Source: Diphasiastrum complanatum (taxonomy: Eukaryota > Streptophyta > Lycopodiopsida > Lycopodiales > Lycopodiaceae). Taken from it: a stretch of DNA of 64,000 nt. Location of the stretch: the NCBI GenBank assembly GCA_029204225.1, contig CM055100.1, forward strand, positions 1,464,587 through 1,528,586, given 5' to 3'. Positions 33,360 through 45,440 of this stretch are shown here, piece by piece. The notes beneath the pieces were generated by a model that worked only from the letters and a program-made list of their open reading frames with translations, searched no databases and was not told the DNA's origin. Every line of letters starts with the position of its first letter. The stretch's first letter is position 1. The translations under genes and the position numbers were made by a program.

Positions 33360-34445
33360 TGTTGACAAATTCTTTTGCTTCTTCTTCTGTCTGTCAGCAG
33401 AGATAGTGGGCTCTTGCTTAAGTTGTTCTTTCTTGTTAAAGCCCAAAATCAGGCAGAAGGGAGAAATTATCTTTGTAGTATTGTCCTACCTGTCAGAGGG
33501 ACAACTCGGATTTGTCTCTCTTGAACCGTGTCACATGCAATCAAACCAACATGTAACCAAAATGTTCAACCAATGGATCAACATGCAGCCCAAGTGAACA
33601 AACCGTGAAATCTACTTCTACTTTGCTGCAAAATGAACTGAAATCAGATCCTAAGCAATACTATACTTGCATAAATCGACAAAACAAGAAACAAGAACTA
33701 ATCTACAACATTTTAGAGGTCCAAGAATCAAGAAACCAACCAGTCTTTTGATTCTTGGACATCCCAAGAACATCAAGAACTAGAATGTTGGAGGATATGC
33801 AAGATTTATACCACATTTCTAGCCTATTTAGTTTACTTGAATGCTAGTTTCTACATTAATCCACAAACAAGAAATAAAATCTATTTCACAACTAGAAAAG
33901 CAAGAAAACTAATCCACTCTAAGTCCACCACCACACACAATATGAATGGAAGGGCATGATCATAGGGGCATCACTCATGAAAACCATCATGATCAAGGAG
34001 CTTAGTGTAGCATCAAACTCATGGAAAATCTTCTTATTAAGCATGGAGTAGATACAATGCAAAAAGAAAGAGAGAGTCTTTTAAATAAGCAACAGAGCTC
34101 CTTAGGTGGCATTCTAGTGGCATTTCCACATTACACAAATTACAAGTGGAATAATGCTCTCCACTAGAGGTCACCATCAAAAGGTGGCTCACTCTACTTT
34201 CTTTAAGAGAGGTCTACTTGCATTTATTACATTTGCCTAGAAATACTAGTTCCTACATGGTCATTCCATCTTTCGGGATTCACCATGAGGCTTACACAGT
34301 TCTTGCTTGTCATTCCTAACTAGCATTTCTTGGCTCTCAGTCTTCGATCGTCTCATCTTCTCAGAGACCTCCTCGGTCTAAGGTGAGAGGTGCTCTTAGG
34401 TAGCTCTATCCGAGTATCTTGGGGATTCGTCAGAATCAGCCAACA
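33360..34445 (-). repeat. gypsy-like 5' LTR, 1086 bp
   Basis: On the minus strand it runs TGTTGGCTGA (34445) to TTTGTCAACA (33360), TG...CA ends, followed by the primer site. An inverted copy begins at 63122 and runs off the window. No partner LTR is found to the left, so the element is truncated. Confidence 0.88.
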
Positions 34446-37400
34446 CCCTTTAAAGAGAAATTCCATAATTTCGATTAAAAATATCTCAGGAGACAACGTA
34501 TAAGATATCAAAGATCCGAAAGATTCAGTAATGAGTATCCACCAATACTAGTACAAACCAAAATTTCTCCAAAATCATAAAATATCTTATCCGAGTGATA
34601 GGAATATTATATCTCAATAATCAACTATCAAATAGAGATATTAATCATTTGGGTCTAGGAAGTTTAAATTCCATTGAATTAATATAAAACATCAACATAT
34701 TCCGAGCCATGTTCACAAAGCTTATATGGAAGTATAATTTCATATAACTATATTAGTCCTTCAAAACCTAGTTCCACACTGGAAGGAGTTATACGAATCT
34801 CAATCCAATTGTTTCGTATTTAAGAAATTTCCAAAAAGGAGTGGTTTAAAATAAAAGAGAAATAGATTTAAGGGCCTCCAGATTTTGTAATTAATGAGAT
34901 ACCATTTGGGATCTAGATCTATATCTCAAAATTTCCCAAAATACCTTGAACAAAAAACTAATGGATTTCTCTATTAGTATTACCATTACAATAATCACTA
35001 ACCATCGGTCTACAAATCATTCTCGCACAAGAAATTCCCTTTGGAATCACTAATGTCCCCCATACCACTAGCTTTTTCTCCAAGAATTCTCTACTTCTAG
35101 ATCTATTTACCCAAAAAGTCAAAAAGGCATAACACCCGGTGAACGAAAAGTTCATATAATAATGTCTGTAATGCCTCATGAATTCTCACTGAACCAAAAG
35201 GAACAATTTAGAATCTCAATCTAATCGAAAACAATATTGTCATAGATATTCAATATCTATTTCAGAATTGGGAAAAAGAACTTAATTCTTTTACAGCTTA
35301 GAACTCTCTTGGTTGTCTCTGTCATTATAAAGAAACACCCTATAATGCCACGAAAGAATCCAAATTACTAGATTCCTATATGGAGCACCTTCCATCTGCT
35401 TTCACTAGCAATTCCCTAGATTTTGATCCAAATCCAATTGCAAAACAAAGATGGTTCCATAAATGGATTATTGGACTGTTAAAGCTAAATTCCCAATTGT
35501 ATTCTCACATGCAATCACATATACTTTAGGAATGGAAAGTAAATTAACAAGACTGATCGGCTCGGTTAACCAATCATCTACCCCTCATGCTTCATCTCTT
35601 TCCTCTCTTCCAAATGTGGTTCAGGTTGAAAGCCCCAAATTTGGCTAGGAAAAAGACCAATTTGGAATCAGTAGTACTTTTAACTACTAATTAACTAGAC
35701 AGTTTTGATTGTTCACTAATTAAGAGCAACACTCAATTACTGGAATTCCCCTTATGAATCAGCATACCAACTGTTCCAACAAAATTTGCATTATTCTTGG
35801 TCTTTATTGATCCCAAAAAACAAGGAATGCTCCTTATCAATCGACAGATTCCCGAAAATCTTCAATCAAAAGTGAAAGGCACAATGACCTTATAAAACAT
35901 ACTGATTTAAACTCATTAAGGTCATTCACTTTATAAGCAATTTCTGTTTGATCAATAACCAATGCATTTAAACAAATCCAAAACATCCTTGGTTCTTTCA
36001 AAACTTTACGTAACTAGGATTTTCAAATCTCGTTCAATATGCACCAAAACTGTTAAAATCGATTTAAACCATCGACTTGGCAGTTTCACAGTTATCATCA
36101 CATTTTGAAAAGATTCCGAAACATCCGGCATGCATCAGACATGACATGCAGTGATTTTGAAAAAAAAATCAAATTTTTATATAATTTGCCTAGTAACTGA
36201 AAAATCAATTTTTTTGAACTAGAATTGTTAAAAATAACTTCATGCATAAAATTTCTCTGATTAATCTATTGAGCACCCATGAACCATGCATCCAATCATG
36301 CATATAGGTCTATCCATACATTTTCAACAATAGAAAAGCTCTAAACTGAGCTGCATGCATACATGGCATCAGAACAATTCAGAAAATTTTGAATTTTAGT
36401 TCAAAAATTGTCAAGCATTTGATAGCCATAACTTTCTCTACAGGATACCAAATTGGTCGCTTTAAAGCACAATACAGAGGAAAAATATGTCTATAAGACA
36501 CCTGCCATGTCACCCTGCAATCTAGGCTTCACACGTGCGATCAGTAATTGTCCAAAAACAGGTATGAGGGCGCACTTTTTCAAGGTGGTATCATAAAAAA
36601 TCCATCTCCAGCCCAATAAGCATCCAATCATAGGTTACAAGCACTCTTCTAAGGTTCATTAGAGAGGCATAGAGGCTTCTATCAGGTCTAGCAAGAAATC
36701 ATAAGCTTAGATCATGCAAAAAATGCATTTTTGGACTCCTTCAACAAGCAAAAATTCAACATAATGGTGCCTAAGCCTCACACAACCAAATTGGATGAAT
36801 GATGGCTCAAATCAGAGGAAATCCATCATATCTTTCATCTTGTAACAATATCCAACAAGTTCATACCACCAATTGAAAGTTATTCATGCTAAAAAATCCT
36901 CAAAAATACACTATTTTTTGACTTTTTGAGAGCCTTAATGCCATCCAATCTGAACCAAAATTCATGACAACCTTAGGACAACATCATTACACCTCTAAAA
37001 ATGTGCATGCAAAGTATTGGCTATGAATTTTATGAAAATCCCCAAAATTTGTCCAAAAACCATAAAAAAACCATGTTCTTTGACCAATTTTGACCAAAAT
37101 TTGTGGATCAAATCCAAGTGCAATCAGACCCAAATCCATGTAAATCAATTACATGAAAGCACTACAAGTTCTGATTCAGTCAAGTATGGTTTTTATAGCC
37201 CATTTCTAGTCCAAAAACCCCAAATTTTGGCTAAAATCACTATCTAAGCACTCTTTTGACTTTTCAACTGACATGCCATCATCAGATCCAATCAATAATG
37301 ACTGTAAAGCAGCAAGCACAATATGGAAAACTTACTCGATTAGTAGCAATGATAAATTCCAAGCAAAATTTTTGAATTCTAGGTGAAAATTCACAAGAAA

Positions 37401-38149
37401 ACCGTCAAATATCCATTGATTTCCATCAAAATCTATGGAGAAAATCCATAATCATGATCAATAGACTGAAATCATACCAAATTCAGCGAAGCCACTTACT
37501 TGGAGGTCAATTCCACCACCCGGAAGTACAAAGCAAGGAGGAAAACCAAAATTCTGGGAAAAAACAAAAAGCAACTCCACCTTTTGATTGATGCAAGCCT
37601 TGCTCAATACCACTGTAAGGATCGCCTAGCGAAGATCCTACTAGATCCTATTTCATGCAACCAAAAGGACACCTATGGAGCAAAGGCACCCAACCAACAA
37701 GAAATGGCTAGTCAATAAGCTAACCACTTCAACCCCATATGGTGGAATGAATGCAAGAGAGGAGGGGTTCCTGGCTTCAAGGATCAGAAAATCCAATAGG
37801 TAGATGGGCGAGTTTCCACTAGTATATATTCTCTCCCATGAGGAGAGAATATTTCTATTAGGATCCCCATACAACCTGAATAAGCAATTGACCTCCTATT
37901 CTTGCATTATAGCAGTAAAAAAACCATGCAAGTGCTCCTATGTCCAAATATAGGTCTAGGCCCTCATATGATTATTAATTACATTATTGGTCAAGCCTAG
38001 AATGACGAGGCACAACTAATAACCATATACACAAGAGAAACTAGCTATCCATGTCAGTAATTATTCTGGATCCCACATACTGGACATGGACGTAACATAG
38101 TAGATTCGTAAAAAGATTAGTTACAAAGAGTAGTTTGAATTGATCCTTC
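34446..38149. other. long non-coding stretch, probable decayed LTR sequence
   Basis: AT-rich, no protein motif in any frame. A perfect 11-bp hairpin ATATTCTCTCC / GGAGAGAATAT with five-base loop lies near 37826-37852. General texture resembles long plant LTRs, but no ends, primer site or second copy were found. Confidence 0.4.
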
Positions 38150-38522
38150 TAAAAGCTTAATCTTATAGTGCCTTCATCTTTGATAGCATGTGTGCATTGT
38201 CACTGAGGTGAACAAACTTTCTGATATTGTAAGACGTATAGGATTGGAAGCATTTGATATGACTGATCATATATTAAGTGGCTCCAGAATCAAGAAACCA
38301 AGCTCTGTCATCTTTTGCTTTTTGATGATTAATCATGAATGCATCTTCATCCATGTCTTGACTAGGGGATTGAGATATCTCTACAACTGCATTCGCTTGT
38401 TGATTTGATTGATTGTTGTTGTTGCTTTTAGCTTTCAATATCCTACAATCTTGAACCTCATGATTGGTGTGCTTGCAGTACTTATAGAGCATCTTCTTTT
38501 TTGTTTGTGGATTCAATGACAA
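38150..38522 (-). pseudogene. copia gag zinc knuckle and protease start
   Basis: Minus-strand frame with YKYCKHTNHEVQDC, a CCHC knuckle whose first Cys is Tyr, then Asn/Gln-rich linker and AWFLDSGAT with an intact DSGA active site, a stop, and ISHIKCFQSYTSYNIRKFV and VHLSDNAHMLS. Typical gag-protease junction of a copia element; nothing further of that element remains. Confidence 0.85.
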
Positions 38523-38555
38523 CTCTTGATTTTGAGTTGGCTTCTAATTAAATTT

Positions 38556-38735
38556 GATCTTGAGGTACATGAACTTGATGTACAAACAGTCTATCTAAAT
38601 GGAGTCACCAAAGAGGATAGGCTACATGATGCAGCTCAAGGGATATGTTCTAAATGGTAAGGAAAACCATGTATGCAAACTTCATAAGGCACTCTATGGC
38701 TTGAAACAATCAGCCATGGCTTGGTTTTAGAGGAT
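38556..38735 (+). pseudogene. copia reverse transcriptase fragment
   Basis: Plus strand: LEVHELDVQTVYLNGVTKE, then one frame over MQLKGYVLNGKENHVCKLHK and ALYGLKQSAMAWF, the RT fingers region. It is on the opposite strand from the adjoining gag-protease fragment, so two unrelated insertions or a rearrangement. Confidence 0.85.
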
Positions 38736-40089
38736 CAACACATTCCACATTCGACATCGCTACAAACCAAGCACTGCCAATTCAAGTTATAACTAGGTTG
38801 AATCAGCCGAGTCTTCAAACTCAACACTCTGATTTGATTAAGTAGGCATAGTACATGCACCAAGGAATCATCCAATTCCCAGCATCATGATCGTGCTTGT
38901 TAGAAAGCATTGTGCTAGATTGTCTATGAGAACTCCACTTTTCATAGGTACCCTTTGTAAGCAAACATCTATAGCTTGTTGCAGAAGATGTGGTAGAATT
39001 ATCTTGATTTCTTGTATTCGATTCTACCAATTGTGCCGCATGTGATGCCATGAATGTTTGCTCCTAAGGTGACTTTGTGCATTTGATAATCTTAGGAGGA
39101 CTAACATTTTCTCCAATTGTCTCAAAGCCAAGTGGCACTAGGATTTTTCTTTTGTAGCATATCTGAGGTAGATATTCATGATAACTAGGTGCATGCAGGT
39201 CTACATAAGATTGCATCATTCTAGCTATTTCGGGCTACCTGAATGGACAATCATGGCATGGATGATTGAGTCACTACATTGAATACACCAAGATGGAAAA
39301 GTTTTTGGATCATCTCGATGTGGGCATTTAGAATGGAAACACACACAACCGAAACAACATATGGAGCATGTAATACCATCTCCTTTGAGCTAATACACAT
39401 AGACTGGTACAAGATGTCCCTTGGTACCCTCCACATAGTATAGTAGTGAGTTATAATGATCCTCTTTTGAGTTTAGTGACATGTGTTAGGGGTGGGATTG
39501 GAGCTTGAGACCTTCGAGATACAATACATAGCTCATAACCACTAAAATCAAGATCATATGGTGATGAGGGTGCATGAACCATTTCGTATATGTTGTATCC
39601 TAAGGCTCCCAATTCCCCTAAGACTATTTCCCCTGCCAGGAAGTCAATTCCACCAAGCAAGCATCACACTTATCTGGATGAAAACTATCAACAAGTCTTA
39701 GAATATGCGAGAGAAACTAACTGAATTTACTCCTACTTCTTCATGGATGTTTGTGGGTGTCGTACCCTTGTTTGCTCTTGGCCTCTTTGGGTTCCAAGGC
39801 TTCCAATGTAAGGGAAATCCTACCTACGGTGGCTTAAGGCCCATGATATGGATCTAACACCTACTTTGTGGGCTGCAGCCAAGAGGGAAGGAAGACGAAG
39901 GGGAGAAATAATGAATGAAATTGGAAGCCGGCCTTCCTAAGTGCAATTCCATAGCTTGGTGGTAGAAACCTGCATAGCAACACATTCCTACAACAAAGGA
40001 GGATACTACATATGTCTAGCGATCAAGACATCATACATACATAATAGAGAAGCAAGCATTATATGCATGAAGCCAGACACTAGTCTCAC

Positions 40090-40090
<1 letters not shown>
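38736..40090. other. no recognisable gene
   Basis: Short minus-strand frames (38821-39051, 39251-39436, 39451-39660) have no recognised motif. Confidence 0.4.
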
Positions 40091-40172
<82 letters not shown>

Positions 40173-40175
40173 CTC
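40091..40175. repeat. (CT)n microsatellite
   Basis: About 80 bases of nearly uninterrupted CT. Confidence 0.97.
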
Positions 40176-40504
40176 AAAGCATTCACATAATCACAAAGGA
40201 GAGAATTCAACTCTTTGATTGAACAAATGAAATGTGAGAACATAAAATACAAAAAATTTGACCCTTTTATAGTTGGGTGCAAAAGAGTTGAAGTGGCAAC
40301 TTTCTATTGGCTGATTTCTAAACTTAATAGTCTAAGTTAACTTGCTTTTATTTATTTTGCAAGTAACTTGACTTTGCAATGCTTTTTCAATTCCTACTCG
40401 AGCCATGTCACATAAATTTCCTACTGTGCTTTGAGGCACTTTAAACCAGAACTATTTATTTACTCTATTTCACGCTTTGAGGTGTATTTACAATATTATG
40501 TGCT

Positions 40505-41011
40505 TTGCGCAATACAAGTGCACCATTGGTGTCTGACTTTATAATAACATTACTTACAAAAGTTAGGTTGTACGAGCCCTCCGTATTATGTCCCGTGTGT
40601 TGGCCATGTACCATACGTGGCCAACAGTTTCAAGCTCCAAGTAAAAGAATATTTGGGGATAGAGATGTCATGGACCACCAACAATACTTACAAAATGATC
40701 AAGATAATGATACTGATGTGGATCCAAATGCTTCTCAAGAAAATGATAATATCAATTATAATGCGTCATTTCCTTATCGTTCAACATCACACAATACACT
40801 TTCTCAATTATTTTCATTGTCACCATCACCATCAGCTAGTGAAGATCACTGTTTTTTTAATAAAAAAGCCAAAGGAGATATGTGGATAGAGTTAAAAATA
40901 GACCTTTTTTTGGCAAATTCGTTGCAAGATGTGACATATGATATTGATGTAATATACCATACTATTAACTATATTGCTCACAAATGCAACTATACTTGTA
41001 TACTTGATTAA
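40505..41011 (+). other. hypothetical 168-codon ORF, unassigned
   Basis: Open frame to a TAA at 41009. The middle is Asp/Asn-rich and polar (LQNDQDNDTDVDPNASQEND), followed by a Ser-rich stretch and an acidic or hydrophobic end. The track start is not ATG-supported; an ATG lies internally (MDHQQYLQ, about 40675). I recognise no family. In this context it is more likely a retroelement relic or chance frame than a host gene, but it is the longest plus-strand unassigned frame in its region. Confidence 0.2.
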
Positions 41012-43459
41012 TTGGCATGACACAAAAGTTATTATGCATGATGCATTGTTGAGTAATTAAATGATCTATCATGATATTTTTATGATATATCATTTTGGTT
41101 TTTACTGTATGGCACCCTACTGTTGATTAAAAAATCAAATATATTGTACTGACAAGCACATCCTTCTAGAAAACTACAAAGAATTATTTCTATAGTATAC
41201 TAGGATAGATTTTGAGGCTTGCTAATTTTTACCAGTGTCAATATAAGCATCAATGTTTGCCAATATATAAATCACATTTTTTGTGCCAAATTCCAATGGT
41301 TGTTCCAACACGTAAGCCAACAATAGTCAACGCATTGACTGGTGTACTGTGGACCAACATTGTGTCCCAAAGAAATGGTTATCTTCAACAAACGCTCCAA
41401 AAAATCCCAAAAATGCCTAGAAGTTGTGGTGAATTTGAACCTAATTCATTGCGAATGGATTATTACACATTAAATATTCTTGATTTTTTGACATGAAGGT
41501 GAGAATATAAAAAAATATGAGTGAGATGAGTCTATTTAAATACATCTACTCAGTCCATTCCATCATTTTTAAGTCAATGGGTGTTGGCTTGGTTATCTTG
41601 ACATCCAAAGTTTCTTTGGTCTCAAGTTCGAGCCTCTCCTTGGAAACCAAGAAGCACTTTTAGGTTCACTAGTGTATCGTGAATACATGTTGCTAGCTAG
41701 TAGTCCTTGTTCTTCTTGTAGTTAGGCCTACATGAGTGGTTGTGGTAGTATTTGATGCAACAACTAGGAGCTTGAAACTAGATGGATTATGGTTGTTGTT
41801 ACAATTTTGGTGAGTGTGTCAATTGGGTCTACATAACGACTACTCTATGTTTGAACTCTTGCGTGTGTGGCGATAATCTAGTTCACTCTTGGGAGACGTC
41901 AAAGTAAGACTAGTTTGTATAATCATGTTTTTGATAACACTAGTTTTTATCATGATGTTTATAAATCAAACAAATATTCAATAAGTAATGAGTTGGTTAA
42001 GAATTCTTTTTTCCTCCATGAAGGTAGGGGTTGTAGTCTACTTTACCGTAGAGATGAGGATTTGAAATTCAATAACCTAAATTGACATTGAATTAAAGTA
42101 ACAATTTTTCATGAATGTCTAATCATTTAATCAATCATTAGTCTAAATCAATCACTCTCTTACACAAAATTTACATTGATACAATTAATATAATATTGTT
42201 AATTGGCTTGTAATTTGTATTATCGTGTTCCTACCCATGTGCAAAATTCATCAAGTTCACACTTTGAAACGAGGAAAGATGAACTCAACCACTATGCAAC
42301 ACAACTAGGACAATAATGTCTTGCAAAATGACTAATGTATTCATCAACTCTTACTCAAATATACTTTATCATTTGAATATTTACATAAAATCCATACTTC
42401 ACACTTCAAAGTGAGGAAAGATAATTTGCAACGTTAATTGCAAAACGACTAATCTATGAATCATGCAATCTTAGTCTAGATCTTTTCTTGTTGAAAATAT
42501 TTACATAAATCCATACTATCTACATTATGGAAAGGTAGCCATAGGTCATCTTAAGTGCGTGTACAAAGGTTTATATCAACGTGTCCACCAAAGAGTGTTA
42601 GTGATTATAATGGCTCCTTTTCTCTTAGAACGTGTAAGGAACACACTACTTGATCCTCTTGTGTTGTGGTGAACAACATGAGATCATGGAAGAATTATGA
42701 GTTGTTTTTTCTTCAAAACATATGCAATGAAATTGTGAGTTGGTGCTTGTAATTCTTCTTTATGTACATGAGTCATATAACGTGGCAATTTTGAATGGGG
42801 AAAACTTGAAGGGGAAGAGCATCCATGCATGCCCATGCCTCATACATACATATATGCATGGCACACCACGGCATGGCATGCCATTCGTTCCGCAGCGTTT
42901 GGAGCAAGGCGCGAAAGAGGTAGGCAAGTGGAGGGACAGAAAAGAAAGGCGCTTTGGAAGAAGGCGCGAAGGATGAGTAGGCAAACTTGACAAAACCAGG
43001 CTTTGGAACAACGCGCGAAACTATCGCCGAGGCAACAGAGTCATCAATGACAATCCTCGATATCCCGCTGATGGCGTGCTGAAACGTATCGGACGAGTGC
43101 TCTTCTTATGTCACACTCGGCGGTCAAACCAGATTGCTGCTTTCATTTAATTCTCGGTTGTACTATATGTGCACAATACTCAAGAATGACCAGAATTTCA
43201 TAATCAGCAAAAACAGCTACTAAAATCGGAGCTATATCGTGATTCGTGTACTTTGATTGTGCTATATGCGTTGCATGTTGCAAACAGGAAGAGCCTGTTC
43301 ACAAGCTAATACTGATTAGACGTGATTAGTCTGGACTCTCTGGGGGTGATATTCTCCACGATACTCGTCACTCGAGAAATGTACCATCGTAGAGATTAAT
43401 ATTCTTCGGAAACATAATCATCTGCTGACTTGTACCGTCGTACAAAACACGAGGTGTGT
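41012..43459. other. non-coding; one tRNA-like promoter pair
   Basis: No coding signal. Near 41578-41640 an A-box-like TTGGCTTGGTTATC is followed about 40 bp later by a B-box-like AAGTTCGAGCC, a spacing seen in tRNA-derived SINEs, but no copy, tail or target duplication was established. Confidence 0.35.
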
Positions 43460-43852
43460 TTAATATTCTATGTCAGCACATAAACGTGGGCCGTAGCTAC
43501 GTAATACAGTTGACAAGACTATATACTTATGGGCGCCAAAATTAGTTGACGTGTTCTCCATCAAACAAGTTTGACTTGCTTTTATTGGAAGGACAAATGC
43601 TCTCCTGTCCAGCAAACATGTTATTGGAATGCAATATGTGCTTTTGTTATCTCTTTGTTGCAAATCAAATAGATCTTGTATGATGATCCCTCTCAAATAA
43701 ATGGAGGACGCATATCTGTAGACTGTGTCCATCTGCAAGAAAGAAAAATAGACTATCTTCTCCAACCTTTTAGCTTTGTAATAATTTGCTAAAAGCTGAG
43801 GTGTGTGAGCTTCAGCAAACATAATATAACGAGTAGACTCAATCCCATACAT
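43460..43852 (-). other. hypothetical 130-codon ORF, unassigned
   Basis: Minus-strand frame with ATG at 43852-43850, no stops for 130 codons, ordinary amino-acid mix (KRLEKIVYFSFLQMDTVYRY, DLQQRDNKSTYCIPITCLL). No recognised domain, signal peptide or membrane segment. It lies about 300 bp left of the young LTR element, outside it. Could be a chance frame or part of an unknown gene. Confidence 0.2.
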
Positions 43853-44153
43853 ATTGGATCATTGATCACCCCACATTCTCTCAACCATAGTAAATTGATT
43901 ACATTGCATCAACCCATTACAAATCTATTATCTACTATGCTATGATGCCTCATGCATATTTGCATCATAACTAACATGTAAAGCACACACTCACTATTCT
44001 AAAGAGCTGCTATTTAGCATCTAACTATCTCATGCATCCCTACATTGGTCCTCACTCGATCCCCATCTTTGGAGCCTCCTCATTGAGCTGTGTCATGTGA
44101 TGTGTGGGCCACACTTAGCAAGATTCTTTCTTTTCCCAATAGCTCAAAGTTCA

Positions 44154-45073
44154 TGTTGCGCCGGCGCCTCAAAGGGCGCTGGGACTTGAGCGGTTTCCCC
44201 AACACGCGCTTAAGTCTAACATTCATCCATCATGCACTTACGTAAAAGCCAACTCAGAATCGTAACAAGCTTAACCATTCAGACTTAAGAAAACTGGAAT
44301 CCCAACCAACCCGAAAGCCAACTCAGAATCCGTCCCCAAAAGGTAACCAAAGGCAAAGACAAGCCACACATGAAACCCAAGGCATAGTGGTCGCCAAACT
44401 GACCAATTGGCATAGCGGCAAGCCCCATGTCGATGACAGGGACCCTTAGGCGCCAGCGACGCAAAAAGGTTGTAGTAAGGGTCCTTCCACTTGGACCAGT
44501 CCCGGAGGCGAAACCGAAATGGTAATCATCCCCAAGGATCAACTTTATTAGATTTGGAAGAGGTTACATTCATACATAGACTGACCGGTCTCGGGGCCAC
44601 CAACACGTGCTGGGCATTGTGCCTGGCTCGTGCTGGTAGAGGGAGCTGAGACCTGGCGACTGGATTCCTGGCGCTGGTTGAGCTGCCCAAGTTTCTGTCT
44701 GCCGGACTCCCCCTATAGTTCTGCTGTGATTCGGCGCACCCCCTCTGGTTTGAAACATAGTGCTTTCTGGTAAAGCACGCTTTTTAGGACTTAGTTTTTA
44801 TTTTGCTGATTAAGCCTGGCAAGCCTGGCAGAATCAGTCTGGCTCCCGGACATGGGTCCCGGGAGCCGTCCCGGCGGCCGAATCAACCTGCTTTCCTGAC
44901 TAGGCCATGACTCGAGCTCCAGAGCTAGCTCATGACTTTGTGACTACTTGACTGGCTCACCACAGGTCGGAGGCTCAGTCCTTGACATTCTAACTTGCTC
45001 TGGGACCTTAGGGAGTGTCACCCCTTTGAGTCTTACAGGGCACGCTGGGTGCACCCAAGTCAGCTTTACAACA
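44154..45073 (-). repeat. 3' LTR of the young element
   Basis: 920 bp, nearly identical to 48488-49407. Identical short frames appear in both LTRs (for example 44285-44542 and 48619-48876); these are LTR sequence, not genes. Confidence 0.95.
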
Positions 45074-45090
45074 TCCTCCCCTCGTTTGAG
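45074..45090 (-). other. polypurine tract of the young element
   Basis: Minus strand reads CTCAAACGAGGGGAGGA directly before the TGTTGTAAAG start of the 3' LTR. Confidence 0.85.
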
Positions 45091-45440
45091 AAAGCTGATG
45101 TCCTCATCAGGGCCAAACTAGAACCTAAGACTCATGGCACGGGCTTAATTCACCGGCCAGACTTTAGTCACATATACAAGGGCACGGGCTTGATTCACCG
45201 GCCAAAGAAAACCAACTGTAAAGCAGAGTAATGATATTGTGTTTTACACCCAGCACAGGAAAAGTGTGGATCTAGTTCACTTACGTAAAACCTGTGTGAA
45301 GCTGCTGCACTTAGACATCAAACTGAAGCTCACTCCTCAATGAGAAATGCGGCTTACTTTATTAGCATGAAAGAAAAAGGTACTCACGGCTCCCTTAAGC
45401 CTCAGATATGTCGTTGTGGTCGCACATCTGGATGAGTCCC
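45091..45440 (-). other. 3' untranslated tail of the young element
   Basis: Between the gag-protease stop and the purine tract. Contains a direct repeat of GGCACGGGCTTRATTCACCG at about 45137 and 45181. No trace of RT or integrase. Confidence 0.8.

Noticed and set aside
40031-40282. Poly(RE) or poly(SL) protein
   Set aside because: Translation of a CT microsatellite.
41620-41650. tRNA gene
   Set aside because: Only loose A-box and B-box similarity; no acceptor stem pairing or anticodon arm could be drawn.
44285-44758. Two minus-strand frames repeated exactly at 48619-49092
   Set aside because: They are identical because they lie in the two LTRs of one element; not a duplicated gene pair.
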